A stretch of DNA of 64,000 bases from Geobacter sp. (GCA_003574895.1 PJFB01000001.1:186001-250000), one strand, 5' to 3'. Shown: positions 44,429 through 53,604, counted from the first letter of the stretch. Numbers and translations are program-made. The notes: generated by a model not told the origin, from the sequence alone.

Positions 44429-44590
44429 TGTTTTACCAATTCCGTAGGGAGTTTAATCCGCTTTAGCGCTAAAAATGATTGAATTTCATTAGTATAATCA
44501 AGTAAATTGCAAGCAAGCTTTCGCATCGGCTAACTTCTGAGCCACCCTGGAATGTGACCCGGAAGCATTTGTCCTCAAGGGGGAAGAAAC

Positions 44591-45829
44591 ATGTATTCAA
44601 TCGATAATGTCGGTAGAAACACGATTGCAATGGTCCTTGCCGGAGGAAAGGGCGAGCGACTGAGCCCGCTTACCTTGAGAAGGCCGAAACCGAGCGTGGC
44701 GTTTGGAGGCAAGTACAAGATCATTGATTTCGTTCTCAGCAACCTGTTTAATTCAGGAATCAAAAAGGTCTACATCCTGACTCAATATCGTGCATATTCG
44801 CTGACCAAGCATATCAGGGAGTCCTGGGGCAAATGGACCGGTCTGGGAGAATTCTATGTTGCCATATCCCCGGAAACAAGCAGCGAAAGCGAAGAGTGGT
44901 TCAAAGGCACCGCCGACGCGATACTGCAGTATTTGAGATTCGTGGAATCCTCGGACGCGGATTACGTTGCTATTTTCGGCGGCGATCACATATATAAGAT
45001 GGATATCAGCCAGATGATAAATTATCACCGCATGAACAGGGCTGATGTCACTTTGGCAGCACTGGAGGTGCCGGTAGAAGATGCAAAAAGGTTCGGGGTG
45101 TTCTCGGTCGATGACGATTTAAGGGTAACGGCATTTGTCGAAAAATCTCAGAACCCGGTGACGATTCCGGGTAGGGATACCTGTTTTGCATCAATGGGCA
45201 ATTACATTTTCTCCACCAAGAAGCTCATCGAGGTGTTGCAGGAAGGCAAAAAAAGGCACGAGAATCTCGATTTTGGTCACCATGTTATTCCCATGATGCT
45301 TGAAAATAATGATAAGGTGTTTGCCTACAATTTTAACGATAATCTGATACCGGGCATGAAACCTGAGGAAAAGGGCTATTGGAAGGACGTCGGCACCATC
45401 GACTCGTATTATGAGGCCAATATGGATCTCATACACGTGTCACCCCAATTGAACCTGTATAATTACAAGTGGCCCATACTCACCAATCAAGGCAATCTCC
45501 CGCCGGCAAAAACCGTCTTTGACGAGGGTGAGCGAAGGGGCCAGAATATCGACTCATATGTGTGTGCCGGCTGCATAACCAGCGGCGGTACCGTGTTGAG
45601 ATCCATTATAGGACCGCGCAGCAAGGTTAACAGTTACAGTCTCGTGGAAGACTCGATCCTATTTGAGAATGTCACAATCGGCCGGTACGCAAAGATCAGA
45701 AAGACGATAATAGACAAAAATATCATTATCCCGGACAATGCCATAATAGGTTATGACCACGAAGAGGATAGGCGGAAAGGCTATACGGTTACCGAGTCAG
45801 GAATCGTGGTTGTGTCCAGCGCGAGCTGA
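44591..45829 (+). CDS. glgC: Glucose-1-phosphate adenylyltransferase
   Basis: GlgC makes ADP-glucose from ATP and glucose 1-phosphate, the donor for glycogen synthesis. The 412-residue protein has the nucleotidyltransferase motif VLAGGKGERLSPLTLRRPKP (about residues 15-34), FGGKYKIIDFVLSNLFNSGI, FGGDHIYKMDISQMI (metal-binding Asp), and the substrate-binding segments VEKSQNP and YWKDVGTIDSYYEANMDL. The C-terminal ~110 residues are the left-handed beta-helix (AGCITSGGTVLRSIIGPRSK). Start at 44591 has AAGGGGGAAG upstream. It is probably monocistronic. It pairs functionally with glgP at 31.7 kb in glycogen turnover. Confidence 0.96.
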   Translation: MYSIDNVGRNTIAMVLAGGKGERLSPLTLRRPKPSVAFGGKYKIIDFVLSNLFNSGIKKVYILTQYRAYSLTKHIRESWGKWTGLGEFYVAISPETSSESEEWFKGTADAILQYLRFVESSDADYVAIFGGDHIYKMDISQMINYHRMNRADVTLAALEVPVEDAKRFGVFSVDDDLRVTAFVEKSQNPVTIPGRDTCFASMGNYIFSTKKLIEVLQEGKKRHENLDFGHHVIPMMLENNDKVFAYNFNDNLIPGMKPEEKGYWKDVGTIDSYYEANMDLIHVSPQLNLYNYKWPILTNQGNLPPAKTVFDEGERRGQNIDSYVCAGCITSGGTVLRSIIGPRSKVNSYSLVEDSILFENVTIGRYAKIRKTIIDKNIIIPDNAIIGYDHEEDRRKGYTVTESGIVVVSSAS

Positions 45830-45910
45830 AGGTATTGTTATTTACTTAGTCTAGCACTCCACCTGTTGCAGATTTTTCGCAGGGAATATTTTTGTTGAAA
45901 GGAATGCAAA

Positions 45911-46519
45911 ATGCTGCTCGCAGTGCACCCGGAACTTCCCCAGCCCCGTCATATCGAACGCATAGTCCGGATTTTGCGTGACGGTGGGGTGATTGCCTAT
46001 CCCACAGACACCACATATGGCATAGGTTGTTCCATATTCAACAAAAAAGGAATCGAGCGCATTTATCAAATGAAACATCGGGACCGGAAAAAGCCGTTCT
46101 CCTTCATCTGTCCCAGCCTATCGGAAGTGACCCGCTATGCCAGGGTCAGCAATTTTGCTTTCAAAATACTCAAGCGCTATCTTCCCGGTCCCTATACCTT
46201 TGTGCTGGAGGCCACCCGCGATGTGCCGGACCTGCTGTTGACCCGTCAGAAAACCGCAGGCATACGCATTCCGGACAACAGAATCTGTCTCGATATTGTG
46301 CAGATGTTGGGTAATCCGATTATCACGACCAGCGCCAACCTGACCGGCGAGGAGCCTGTCGGTGACCCGGAATTGATCGATTTGAACTTCGGCAACCAGC
46401 TGGATCTGGTGGTTGACGGAGGTGTCCTTACAACAGACGTGAGTTCAGTAGTGAGCCTGGTCAGGGATGTTCCGGAGATACTGAGGCCTGGAATCGGAGA
46501 TCTGTCATGGTGCTCTTGA
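45911..46519 (+). CDS. YrdC/Sua5-family threonylcarbamoyladenylate synthase-like protein (YciO type)
   Basis: A 202-residue RNA-binding-type YrdC-domain protein. Motifs: GGVIAYPTDTTYGIGCSIFN (about residues 26-45), KHRDRKKPFSFIC (YciO-type variant of the KxR substrate loop), PGPYTFVLEAT, GIRIPDNRICLDIV and TSANLTGEEP. True TsaC/Sua5 proteins make threonylcarbamoyl-AMP for tRNA t6A; YciO-like members have weaker or unproven activity, so this one may be a paralogue. AAGGA is 8 nt before the ATG. A small membrane-protein gene follows 24 nt downstream, and a GAF-GGDEF gene after that, all in the same direction. Confidence 0.85.
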   Translation: MLLAVHPELPQPRHIERIVRILRDGGVIAYPTDTTYGIGCSIFNKKGIERIYQMKHRDRKKPFSFICPSLSEVTRYARVSNFAFKILKRYLPGPYTFVLEATRDVPDLLLTRQKTAGIRIPDNRICLDIVQMLGNPIITTSANLTGEEPVGDPELIDLNFGNQLDLVVDGGVLTTDVSSVVSLVRDVPEILRPGIGDLSWCS

Positions 46520-46543
46520 GACCGGTTTTAGGAGGATGCCCTG

Positions 46544-46903
46544 ATGCGTAAGCGTTCAGTCCGCAATGGCATGCGTTTTATCCTGGCCGCATTGCTTATG
46601 ATAATCCTGGCAAGTTTTTATCATGCCGGTATTGCCGATCTTCTGGGGCTCTCCATTCGTTCAGAAGAGCGTTTATACAGCCTCGGAATCTTCTGGGCCG
46701 CAGCCATAGGAGGTTACGGGGCCGTGATGTCGGTGTTCGGTTTCATACTGCCCGGAAACGCCCGCGATACGGGTGTCCGCTTGCTGCCGCTTTTTCTGCT
46801 GATTATGACTGCAGTCATGTTTTTCTTCTTTCTGCTGGCAACGTCCCTGAATGAGCCGCCACGTCCTGAAAGGCTCAGCCCTGGCCAGACAATCACGATT
46901 TGA
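46544..46903 (+). CDS. Small membrane protein of unknown function
   Basis: A 119-residue integral membrane protein with three hydrophobic segments (residues ~10-31, ~48-70, ~81-103). TAGGAGG precedes the ATG and a polar C-terminal tail (NEPPRPERLSPGQTITI) follows the last helix. No family was recognised. It begins 24 nt after the YrdC-type gene and ends 13 nt before the GAF-GGDEF gene, so it is probably part of a three-gene operon. Confidence 0.7.
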   Translation: MRKRSVRNGMRFILAALLMIILASFYHAGIADLLGLSIRSEERLYSLGIFWAAAIGGYGAVMSVFGFILPGNARDTGVRLLPLFLLIMTAVMFFFFLLATSLNEPPRPERLSPGQTITI

Positions 46904-46916
46904 GAGGAGATAATTC

Positions 46917-48002
46917 ATGAATTCCGACGACAGCGCTGTCCTGTTGGGCCTTCTCGAACGGAGCAACGAAGAGTTGTCATCAATGATCGAGATTGGTAAG
47001 GCGCTGACTTCGAGCCTGGATGTCCATGAAGTCCTGGCATCGATCATGAAGCAGGTGGACCGCCTGATCAAGCCGAAGGCCTGGTCTCTTTTGCTCATTG
47101 ACGAGGCAACCGGCGATCTTACCTTTGAGATAGCCGTATCACCCGTGGCCGAACATCTGAAGGGGGTCAAACTCACCATGGGAGAAGGGATTGCCGGTTG
47201 GGTCGCTTTGCACGGCAAGCCACTGTTGATCTCGGATGTGCGCGAAGATTCACGGTTTTCGGGGCACATCGATGAGGAGCTGTCTTTCATTACCCGGTCC
47301 ATCGTCTGTGTACCTTTAAAGATCAAGGAAAGGATCATTGGCGTCATAGAATTGATCAACAGCCTGGACGAGCTGGTTTTCAACGATGCCGACATGGCTA
47401 TCCTGTCCGCTATTGCCGACTTTGCCGCCATTGCTCTGGAAAATGCCCGCAACTATGATCGAATCAATGAACTTGTGATCACCGACGACTTGACCGGACT
47501 TTATAATTCGCGTCACTTCAAAAAGCTGATAGATTATGAAATCACGCGCGCCAAGAGGTATAACACCGAGCTGTCACTGGTTTTCCTGGATCTGGACCAT
47601 CTGAAAACCATCAACGACACCCATGGACATCTGGTGGGCAGCAGGATGCTGAGTGAATTTGGTAGGCTGATCGGGAAGAATATCCGTACCAGCGACATGG
47701 CTGCCCGATACGGAGGCGATGAATTTACGATTATCTTGCCCCAGACCGGAAAGGCGGATGCGCTGGCAATGTCTAGCAAGCTGCTTGCCCTGATGCAGAA
47801 TACCGAGTTTTATTCCGATGACAATATACCTATTCATCTCACTGCCAGTTTTGGTGTGGCCACTTTCCCACGGGATGCCGAAACCAGGGTCGAATTGATT
47901 CGTGCGTCTGACGTAGCCATGTATGATGCAAAACAGTCGGGAAGGGCTGCTGTCAGAGGGTTTGAGCGCTATAATACACAGTATAAATCAGCAATGGAAT
48001 GA
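46917..48002 (+). CDS. GAF domain diguanylate cyclase
   Basis: A 361-residue cytoplasmic protein. A GAF sensor domain (about residues 25-180: ALTSSLDVHEVLASIMKQVD, then LTMGEGIAGWVALHGKPLLI and VPLKIKERIIGVIELINSLD) is joined to a GGDEF domain (TDDLTGLYNSRHFKKLIDYE, FLDLDHLKTINDTHGHLVGS, ARYGGDEFTIILPQ). The active-site signature GGDEF is intact, so it should make cyclic di-GMP in response to a small ligand or redox state sensed by GAF. GAGGAG precedes the ATG. It shares an operon with the YrdC-type protein and the small membrane protein; the functional reason is unclear. Confidence 0.94.
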   Translation: MNSDDSAVLLGLLERSNEELSSMIEIGKALTSSLDVHEVLASIMKQVDRLIKPKAWSLLLIDEATGDLTFEIAVSPVAEHLKGVKLTMGEGIAGWVALHGKPLLISDVREDSRFSGHIDEELSFITRSIVCVPLKIKERIIGVIELINSLDELVFNDADMAILSAIADFAAIALENARNYDRINELVITDDLTGLYNSRHFKKLIDYEITRAKRYNTELSLVFLDLDHLKTINDTHGHLVGSRMLSEFGRLIGKNIRTSDMAARYGGDEFTIILPQTGKADALAMSSKLLALMQNTEFYSDDNIPIHLTASFGVATFPRDAETRVELIRASDVAMYDAKQSGRAAVRGFERYNTQYKSAME

Positions 48003-48008
48003 AAGATC

Positions 48009-48037
48009 TTGACTTGTGCGCAGTACAATTGTACGTT
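48009..48037 (+). promoter_or_regulatory. Promoter and palindromic operator candidate of metY
   Basis: TTGACT (48009-48014), 17-nt spacer, TACGTT (48032-48037). A perfect 12-nt palindrome GTACAATTGTAC (48023-48034) overlaps the spacer and the first bases of the -10, a position where a repressor would block the polymerase. No SAM riboswitch structure was found in the 70-nt leader. Confidence 0.45.
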
Positions 48038-48072
48038 TTTCTTAAGATAAGCATTTATGTCAGGAGATAATC

Positions 48073-49359
48073 ATGAAAACCGAAACGCCAGCAATAGAGA
48101 CCCTGCTGCTTCATGCCGGACAATCACCGGATTCAGCAAGCCTGTCCCGAGCGGTGCCAATCTATCAGACTTCGTCCTATGTATTCAAGAGCTCGGAGCA
48201 TGCCGCCAACCTGTTCGGACTGAAGGAATTCGGCAATATCTATACTCGCCTCATGAATCCTACAACCGATGTGCTGGAACAGCGTCTGGCAGCCCTTGAT
48301 GGCGGGGTTGGAGCGTTGGCCGTGGCGTCGGGGCAGGCTGCCATTACCTATGCCGTGCTCAACATCGCCCAAGCGGGCCAGAATATTGTCTCCACCAGTT
48401 ACCTGTATGGCGGGACCTATACCTTGTTCCACTACACCCTGCCGAAATTCGGTATTACGGTAAAATTCGTCGATACCTCCGACCCGGAGAATGTCAGGAA
48501 GGCGATTGACGGGAATACCCGCCTCGTTTACATGGAATCGGTCGGGAATCCAAAGAATAATGTGGATGATTTCGAGGCCATTGGCCGGATTACGAGGGAG
48601 GCCGGCATACCTTTCGTGGTGGATAATACCGTGACCACACCCTATTTGTTCAAGCCGCTGGAGCACGGTGCCGACATAGTGGTTTACTCCCTCACCAAGT
48701 TTATCGGCGGGCACGGCACCAGCATCGGCGGCGCTGTGGTAGATGGCGGCCGGTTCCCTTGGAACAACGGCAAATTCCCGGAATTCACCGAACCTGATCC
48801 GGCCTATCACGGCCTCAAATTCTGGGAGGCCTTGGGCAACCTGTCTTACATCCTCAAAATGAGGGTCACTTTATTGCGCGATACCGGCGCTTGCCTGTCG
48901 CCCTTCAATGCCTTCCAATTCATCCAAGGTTTGGAAACCCTGCATGTAAGGATGCCCCGTCATGTGGAAAATGCCCGGGCCGTTGCCGCTTGGCTGGAGA
49001 AACATCCGCTGGTGGCCTGGGTCAATTATCCCGGCCTTGCCAGCCACAAGGACCATGGGCGGGCCAGGAAATACCTGCCCAAAGGGGAGGGGGCCATAAT
49101 CGGCTTTGGTATCAAGGGGGGGCTCGCGGCAGGCAAGTCGTTCATAGATAACGTAAAGCTTCTTTCCCATGTGGCTAATATCGGCGATGCCAAGTCGTTG
49201 GTGATACATCCGGCTTCGACCACGCATCAGCAGCTATCCGAGGAAGAACAGATTTCTTCGGGGGTGACGCCCGACTTTATCCGCCTGTCCATCGGGTTGG
49301 AAAGTTGCGACGACATCATCGCCGATATCCAACAGGCGCTTGAGGCTTCGCAAAGGTAA
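48073..49359 (+). CDS. metY: O-acetylhomoserine sulfhydrylase (Cys/Met metabolism PLP enzyme)
   Basis: A 428-residue PLP enzyme of the cystathionine-gamma-synthase fold, closest in length and motifs to O-acetylhomoserine aminocarboxypropyltransferase, which makes homocysteine from O-acetylhomoserine and sulfide. Seen: [31 protein letters not shown] (cofactor phosphate region), [20 protein letters not shown] (Asp contacting the cofactor) and the PLP-lysine segment [20 protein letters not shown]. The C-terminal segment [20 protein letters not shown] is characteristic. AGGAG lies 7 nt before the ATG. Substrate (O-acetyl or O-succinyl) is inferred from overall length and motifs. Confidence 0.92.
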   Translation: MKTETPAIETLLLHAGQSPDSASLSRAVPIYQTSSYVFKSSEHAANLFGLKEFGNIYTRLMNPTTDVLEQRLAALDGGVGALAVASGQAAITYAVLNIAQAGQNIVSTSYLYGGTYTLFHYTLPKFGITVKFVDTSDPENVRKAIDGNTRLVYMESVGNPKNNVDDFEAIGRITREAGIPFVVDNTVTTPYLFKPLEHGADIVVYSLTKFIGGHGTSIGGAVVDGGRFPWNNGKFPEFTEPDPAYHGLKFWEALGNLSYILKMRVTLLRDTGACLSPFNAFQFIQGLETLHVRMPRHVENARAVAAWLEKHPLVAWVNYPGLASHKDHGRARKYLPKGEGAIIGFGIKGGLAAGKSFIDNVKLLSHVANIGDAKSLVIHPASTTHQQLSEEEQISSGVTPDFIRLSIGLESCDDIIADIQQALEASQR

Positions 49360-49397
49360 CATAATAGATAAAACCATTACCAATATCCGGAGATACC

Positions 49398-49766
49398 ATG
49401 TACAAACTTACCATTCGCACGAGCTTTGCCGCGGCCCACAATCTTATTAACTATCAGGGAGACTGCGAGAACCTGCATGGTCACAATTGGAAGGTGGATG
49501 TCACAGTAACGGCCCGTGAGCTCGACAAGGCCGGGCTCGGCATCGACTTCAAGGTTCTGAAGAGCGAAGCGGGGGTAATTATCAAAGAGTTGGACCATAA
49601 ATATCTCAACGAGAACCCCGCGTTTCAGAATATTTCCCCCTCTTCGGAATACATTTCCCGCTATTTGTACCACCGCTTGTCGGAACGGCTGAACAACGAC
49701 AATATCAAGGTTGAATCAGTGGCAGTCTGGGAATCTGATAATGCATCGGCCTGTTATTATGAATGA
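49398..49766 (+). CDS. queD: 6-carboxy-5,6,7,8-tetrahydropterin synthase
   Basis: QueD converts 7,8-dihydroneopterin triphosphate to 6-carboxytetrahydropterin, the second step of queuosine (tRNA wobble base) synthesis. The 122-residue protein has the zinc ligands and catalytic residues: FAAAHNL (His), CENLHGHNWKVDV (Cys plus HGH pair), DFKVLKSEAG, LDHKYLNE and VWESDNASACYY. A GGAG-type site precedes the ATG. It overlaps queE by 8 nt, so both are coupled, and the pair follows metY by 38 nt. Confidence 0.95.
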   Translation: MYKLTIRTSFAAAHNLINYQGDCENLHGHNWKVDVTVTARELDKAGLGIDFKVLKSEAGVIIKELDHKYLNENPAFQNISPSSEYISRYLYHRLSERLNNDNIKVESVAVWESDNASACYYE

Positions 49767-50508
49767 TTGCGGTTATGTCAGCGAGATCTTTTCGTCGATC
49801 CAGGGTGAGGGGTACCTGGCTGGACGGCGTCAGATATTCATCCGTTTGACTGACTGTAATCTCGACTGCAAATACTGCGATACAGATCACGCAAAGAGTG
49901 AATTTTGCCGGGTGGAGACCAAACCTGGCGCCGCCGCGTTTCGCCTCCTCAACCAACCTCTCGCGGTGGGACAGATCCATGGAATCATCGCCGACTGGCT
50001 GGCCGCGTTGCCCGGAGCACACCATTCGATCAGCATCACCGGCGGTGAACCACTGCTCTCCGCCGACCTGCTCAAGTCTTGGCTCCCCGATTTGCGCGGT
50101 CTGCTCCCCATCCACCTGGAAACCAACGGTACCATGTACATTGCTCTGGAACAGGTTATTCAGCATGTGGACTACATCAGCATGGACATGAAGCTGCCCT
50201 CCACATCGGGCTGTACCGAAAATCTCTGGGATTTACACCGGCTCTTTCTGCAAACCGCCCATGCTCGCGATGTATCGGTAAAAATCGTGGTGGGTGACGA
50301 AACGGACTTGGGAGAGATCGATCAGACCTGCAACATCATCGAAGCGGTGGACAGTACCATTCCTCTATTTATCCAGCCAATAACCCTTGCAGACGGTTTG
50401 ATCGGCATAAAAGCGGGCCATCTGATGCGCTTGCAGGAACTGGCATCGAGCATGTTGCCTGATGTGAGGGTGATACCGCAGATGCACAAATTGTTGGGGG
50501 CTTTGTGA
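49759..50508 (+). CDS. queE: 7-carboxy-7-deazaguanine synthase
   Basis: QueE is a radical SAM enzyme that contracts 6-carboxytetrahydropterin to 7-carboxy-7-deazaguanine in queuosine synthesis. SSIQGEGYLAGRRQIFIRL leads into the cluster motif CNLDCKYC (CX3CX2C, about residues 33-40) and TGGEPLLSADLL (SAM contact) follows. The ATG at 49759 overlaps the queD stop and is the most natural start; an in-frame ATG at 49741 would extend it by six residues. The 249-residue length suits the longer QueE type. queC and the tRNA steps are not in this window. Confidence 0.94.
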   Translation: MNDCGYVSEIFSSIQGEGYLAGRRQIFIRLTDCNLDCKYCDTDHAKSEFCRVETKPGAAAFRLLNQPLAVGQIHGIIADWLAALPGAHHSISITGGEPLLSADLLKSWLPDLRGLLPIHLETNGTMYIALEQVIQHVDYISMDMKLPSTSGCTENLWDLHRLFLQTAHARDVSVKIVVGDETDLGEIDQTCNIIEAVDSTIPLFIQPITLADGLIGIKAGHLMRLQELASSMLPDVRVIPQMHKLLGAL

Positions 50509-50550
50509 GTTTTGGCGCACAACGATAATCTGTGTTGAACTGTTTTAGGC

Positions 50551-52119
50551 TTATTTCACCAGCACCTTCCTCATGTTTACCTTGCCAGACCTTACCGTTA
50601 CATAACCATCTATAGCCGTTTCCCCCGTCATGGTTGCGTAGCCTGCGTCATATCCACCCTCAACGGTGGCCGTGATCGAGCGGGCAGCCAGCAGGGTGCC
50701 TGTCAAGGCGCCGGTTTTGAGCCGGATCACTGCGCCGTCGGTGGCATTGTCATAGGCATCCTGCAGGGTCTGGTAGCAGGAGGATGGGTAATTGATGCAA
50801 ACCGGCGGTGTCAGTTGAAAGGTAGCTTTGACATTCTTGTCTGTTGTCATGGTGAGAACGCAGTTACCGCTGGTATTGGTACAGTCGCCACTCCAACCGG
50901 CAAAAATGGAGCTGGTGCCTGGCGTAGGCATGAGGGTAACAACAGTATCGGTCGGAAAACCCTTGATGCACAGGCTGCCGGAGCAGTTAATGTTTGCATC
51001 GCTGTTTACGGTGCCGCTGCCGTCGATGGTGATGATAAGAACCTTCAAAGGTATTGTGATCGTGACGGTAAAGGATGCGGGCTGGGAAACGTTTGTCCCG
51101 TCATTGGCCCACGCGTAAATAACCATATCGGTTGCAACACCCTGTGGGACATTGCTGAATGTGAAGCTGGCGGGTGGCGTGGCACTCCAGACACAATTGC
51201 CGTAATCGGCTGTTTCGGTGAGGCAGTAGCCACTTACGGATATGTTGTCAGTGGCGCTTAAAGTTATCCCGGAAATGGTCGGGCTGGTGGATGTTGAGGG
51301 ACCGCTGAATGCCGTTACCACAGGAGGGGTTGTGTCGGGGATGGTGATCGTTACACTTGCGGAGGCAGATCCGATATTGCCAGCGGCATCCTTGGCAAAG
51401 GCATAAAGCGTTCTTTGTGTCGGAACCAGAATGGAAATGCCACTGAAGTTGTAGCTTGTCGGCGTTGTGCCGCTCCAGGAACAGCTGCCAGGGTCCTGGG
51501 ATTCGCTCACGCAATAACCGGTTACTGCTACGTTATCAGTGGCGTTAAGGGTAATGGGGACCGTAGAACTGGTGTAGGAGGACGGCAGGAAAGGGGTGGT
51601 TATGGTTGGCGCTGCCGTGTCTGGGACGGTGATGAAGCCGTTTATCAGATTTATATCTGAAGCTAATATATCATTTAAGTCTGTATCAAATATCTGATAG
51701 TAAGTGTTTTGCAGTTCTAGCGTTCCCGGCGGGGCATTGGAATCGATTTTGAATGTAAGTTGAGCCAGTACTCCAGGAGTAATGTTTGTGTTATCAGAGT
51801 TGAATCTGAAAAATCTTATATTACCCAAAGCATTTGAGCCGGCATTAACGTATGTTCCATTTAGAGTGTAGTCACACGCTGTACCGTCGTTCAACGCACA
51901 ACTAACATATGAGAGTTTTGTCTGGTCAAAATAAATATCGATAGTAATGCCATATATCAGAACAGTTGAAGAATTGTCCAACGTAACCGGCACCGTCACT
52001 GTACTTCCAGGCGTGGCGCTTGCCGATCCAACGGTGATGGACGGATTTGCATGACAGATGGCAGCAGTCAGCAGAACCAGCAACAAAGTTGCCGTTATTT
52101 CACTTAGTAGGCGTTTCAT
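50551..52119 (-). CDS. Secreted cohesin-like protein with C-terminal repeat and GGY terminal module
   Basis: A 522-residue exported protein. The ATG at 52119 starts a signal peptide (MKRLLSEITATLLLVLLTAA ... CHA); a longer frame upstream passes through a 136-bp dispersed element and is not accepted. Residues ~25-165 form a cohesin-like beta domain (SITVGSASATPGSTVTVPVT, IYFDQTKLSYV). Two Ig-like repeats with matching Cys spacings follow (TLNATDNVAVTGYCVSESQD and TLSATDNISVSGYCLTETAD). Then comes the Cys repeat FAGWSGDCTNTSGNC, and the terminal module YQTLQDAYDNATDGAVIRLK ... VEGGYDAGYAT ... VNMRKVLVK shared with the proteins at 6115 and 16509. Function unknown; likely envelope or extracellular adhesion. 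It is convergent with queE. Confidence 0.78.
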   Translation of the reverse strand: MKRLLSEITATLLLVLLTAAICHANPSITVGSASATPGSTVTVPVTLDNSSTVLIYGITIDIYFDQTKLSYVSCALNDGTACDYTLNGTYVNAGSNALGNIRFFRFNSDNTNITPGVLAQLTFKIDSNAPPGTLELQNTYYQIFDTDLNDILASDINLINGFITVPDTAAPTITTPFLPSSYTSSTVPITLNATDNVAVTGYCVSESQDPGSCSWSGTTPTSYNFSGISILVPTQRTLYAFAKDAAGNIGSASASVTITIPDTTPPVVTAFSGPSTSTSPTISGITLSATDNISVSGYCLTETADYGNCVWSATPPASFTFSNVPQGVATDMVIYAWANDGTNVSQPASFTVTITIPLKVLIITIDGSGTVNSDANINCSGSLCIKGFPTDTVVTLMPTPGTSSIFAGWSGDCTNTSGNCVLTMTTDKNVKATFQLTPPVCINYPSSCYQTLQDAYDNATDGAVIRLKTGALTGTLLAARSITATVEGGYDAGYATMTGETAIDGYVTVRSGKVNMRKVLVK

Positions 52120-52215
52120 GCTTAACCCACAAAAAACATTCGATCTCGGGTTCAAACAAAAGAATCGTTTCTCTGTTCCAAAGGTATTATCCGCCTCATC
52201 CGTTTTCATGGTTAG

Positions 52216-52351
52216 CACTAATCTGCCGCTATTGTCATTCCGGCAAGCTTTAAGCCGGAATCCAGATGTTAAACTGATTGAAAAACATGGATCCCCGATA
52301 GAACCATTCGGAGATGACACCTTATTGCGGCAGATCAGTACTAATCAGGTC
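52216..52351 (-). repeat. 136-bp dispersed MITE-like element, copy 2
   Basis: Reverse complement of 27562-27697, with about two mismatches over 136 nt. On this copy the same terminal inverted repeats (CTAATCTGCCGC and CTGATCTGCCGC) are visible. It lies about 100 nt upstream of the secreted protein start at 52119 and could influence its expression. Confidence 0.8.
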
Positions 52352-52655
52352 CGTTTATATTCCTGTACAAGGCTTTGGATTTTAGTCCCTATCCCAATAT
52401 ATCTGGGTAGATACAAAAGCATTGCTTAAAAATAGATGCAAAAACCGTACGCAAAATAATATATTTTCTTGAATGCGCAACCTGTTGACATAAAACAGAA
52501 ATGTTGCTTGTTGCGGTGGCTTCGCCACATGCCATTGTTGCGGGGTCAGCCAATGGGCCAACTTCTTTTCAGAAACTGCCGCTTGTCGGCTAAATGCCGT
52601 AATCTGGTTGCGAAAAAAAATGGGCTTCATTGCTGATCTATGAAACACATTGGGC

Positions 52656-52688
52656 AAAAAAAAACCGGCGTCCGAAGACGCCGGTTTT
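52656..52688 (-). terminator. Rho-independent terminator after the lipoprotein gene
   Basis: Minus strand AAAACCGGCGTC pairs with GACGCCGGTTTT around a TTCG loop (52661-52688), followed by a run of T. Confidence 0.9.
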
Positions 52689-52708
52689 GTGATGCAAAAA
52701 TGCGCTTA

Positions 52709-53509
52709 TTAGATGGTGGTCCCGCCGCTGGTCCCGCCGGTAGCACCTGTAACAGGGGTTTCGGTAGTAGGAATAGGTGGAACAGTGCCGGGAACAACCG
52801 TGCCTGCACCAGTGGAGATGGTGGTGGAAGCTAATGACAAAGCAGTTGCCAGAGTGGGGTCGGTTGTGCCCAGAGTTGCTGTGAGCTGGGTCTGTACCAT
52901 GGCGTTGATTTGTGCGGCTGTTGTCAGAGTGCCGGCATTTGCGGTTGCCAAGGCAGTATTGATGGCGCTCATGATGTTACCTACCTCGGTGCTTGTTGCA
53001 CCTGAGGAAACCGCCTGGGTAAGGACAGCACCAATTGTTTCAGAGAGTATCCAAGCACTTGCATTTGCAGTTGTTTTTACAGATAAATCAGAGTTGAGGT
53101 TGGTGATCCCCATATTTTGCAGGGTCGTCATGATTGCGGCTGCTTCCGCAGGAGTTGCTGCGTTTGCAACCAGGGTCGAGAGCGGGGTTACCTGCGTTAC
53201 GCCGGCAGGGGCGCTCATTGCAGGCGCATTCAAGGCAACGTTGCTGTAAGTGCCGTCCGCTTTAAGAGGGAAATAGGTACCGCCGGTTACGGTGTAGGGG
53301 CCAACGCCATACAGAGGAAATTTTCCGCTATGATCGGTTGTGCCGATTACATGTCCATTGGCATCTTTCACTGTTGCTCCGAAGACCGGCCCTTTGACTA
53401 CTTGTCCTTGAGGGATGGGGGTTGTGTCGCTGCCGCAAGCTGTCAAGCCGGCAACGAGTGTCAGTGTTGCTGCGCATGCCAAAAACTTTTTGATCAGTCC
53501 ATGTTTCAT
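52709..53509 (-). CDS. Predicted Ala/Thr-rich lipoprotein
   Basis: A 266-residue exported protein. GGAGG lies 7 nt before the ATG at 53509. The N-terminus MKHGLIKKFLACAATLTLVA runs into the lipobox GLTAC, so a lipidated Cys is expected. A first segment VVKGPVFGATVKDANGHVIG ... GKFPLYGVGPYTVTGG looks like the small carboxypeptidase-regulatory or beta-sandwich module often found after such lipoboxes. The rest is Ala/Thr/Leu-rich and helical (TPLSTLVANAATPAEAAAIM, STEVGNIMSAINTALATANA), and the end is Thr/Gly/Pro-rich. No function known. A good promoter precedes it. Confidence 0.72.
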   Translation of the reverse strand: MKHGLIKKFLACAATLTLVAGLTACGSDTTPIPQGQVVKGPVFGATVKDANGHVIGTTDHSGKFPLYGVGPYTVTGGTYFPLKADGTYSNVALNAPAMSAPAGVTQVTPLSTLVANAATPAEAAAIMTTLQNMGITNLNSDLSVKTTANASAWILSETIGAVLTQAVSSGATSTEVGNIMSAINTALATANAGTLTTAAQINAMVQTQLTATLGTTDPTLATALSLASTTISTGAGTVVPGTVPPIPTTETPVTGATGGTSGGTTI

Positions 53510-53576
53510 TTTTATTCCTCCTTTGGTTTTGGATACTATCTGCGTGCGACAAAACAATATTATAAAGTTTCTGCAA

Positions 53577-53604
53577 ACTATAATAAAAAACCGCCTAAAG
53601 TCAA
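53577..53604 (-). promoter_or_regulatory. Sigma-70 promoter of the lipoprotein gene
   Basis: Minus strand TTGACT (53604-53599), 16-nt spacer, TATAGT (53582-53577), about 70 nt before the ATG. The -35 lies only 19 nt beyond the stop of the YjbH-like gene. Confidence 0.55.

Larger units (their letters stand above)
52120..52708. other. Intergenic region with a dispersed element and a terminator
   Basis: A 589-nt non-coding gap on the minus-strand side. It holds element copy 2 (52216-52351), an AT-rich spacer, and the terminator at 52656-52688 of the lipoprotein gene. A minus frame at 52382-52657 has no ribosome binding site and was not accepted. Confidence 0.6.

Noticed and set aside
48003-48072. 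A SAM riboswitch before metY
   Set aside because: The leader is only about 35 nt beyond the promoter, too short for any known SAM aptamer plus expression platform.
50551-52320. A longer N-terminus for the cohesin-like protein, starting at 52320
   Set aside because: The extra residues come from the 136-bp dispersed element and precede a normal signal peptide at 52119; the same peptide can be read from the other copy at 27.6 kb.
52382-52657. A 91-codon minus-strand frame upstream of the dispersed element
   Set aside because: No ribosome binding site or recognisable family, sits downstream of a strong terminator; likely chance or a decayed relic that I cannot identify.
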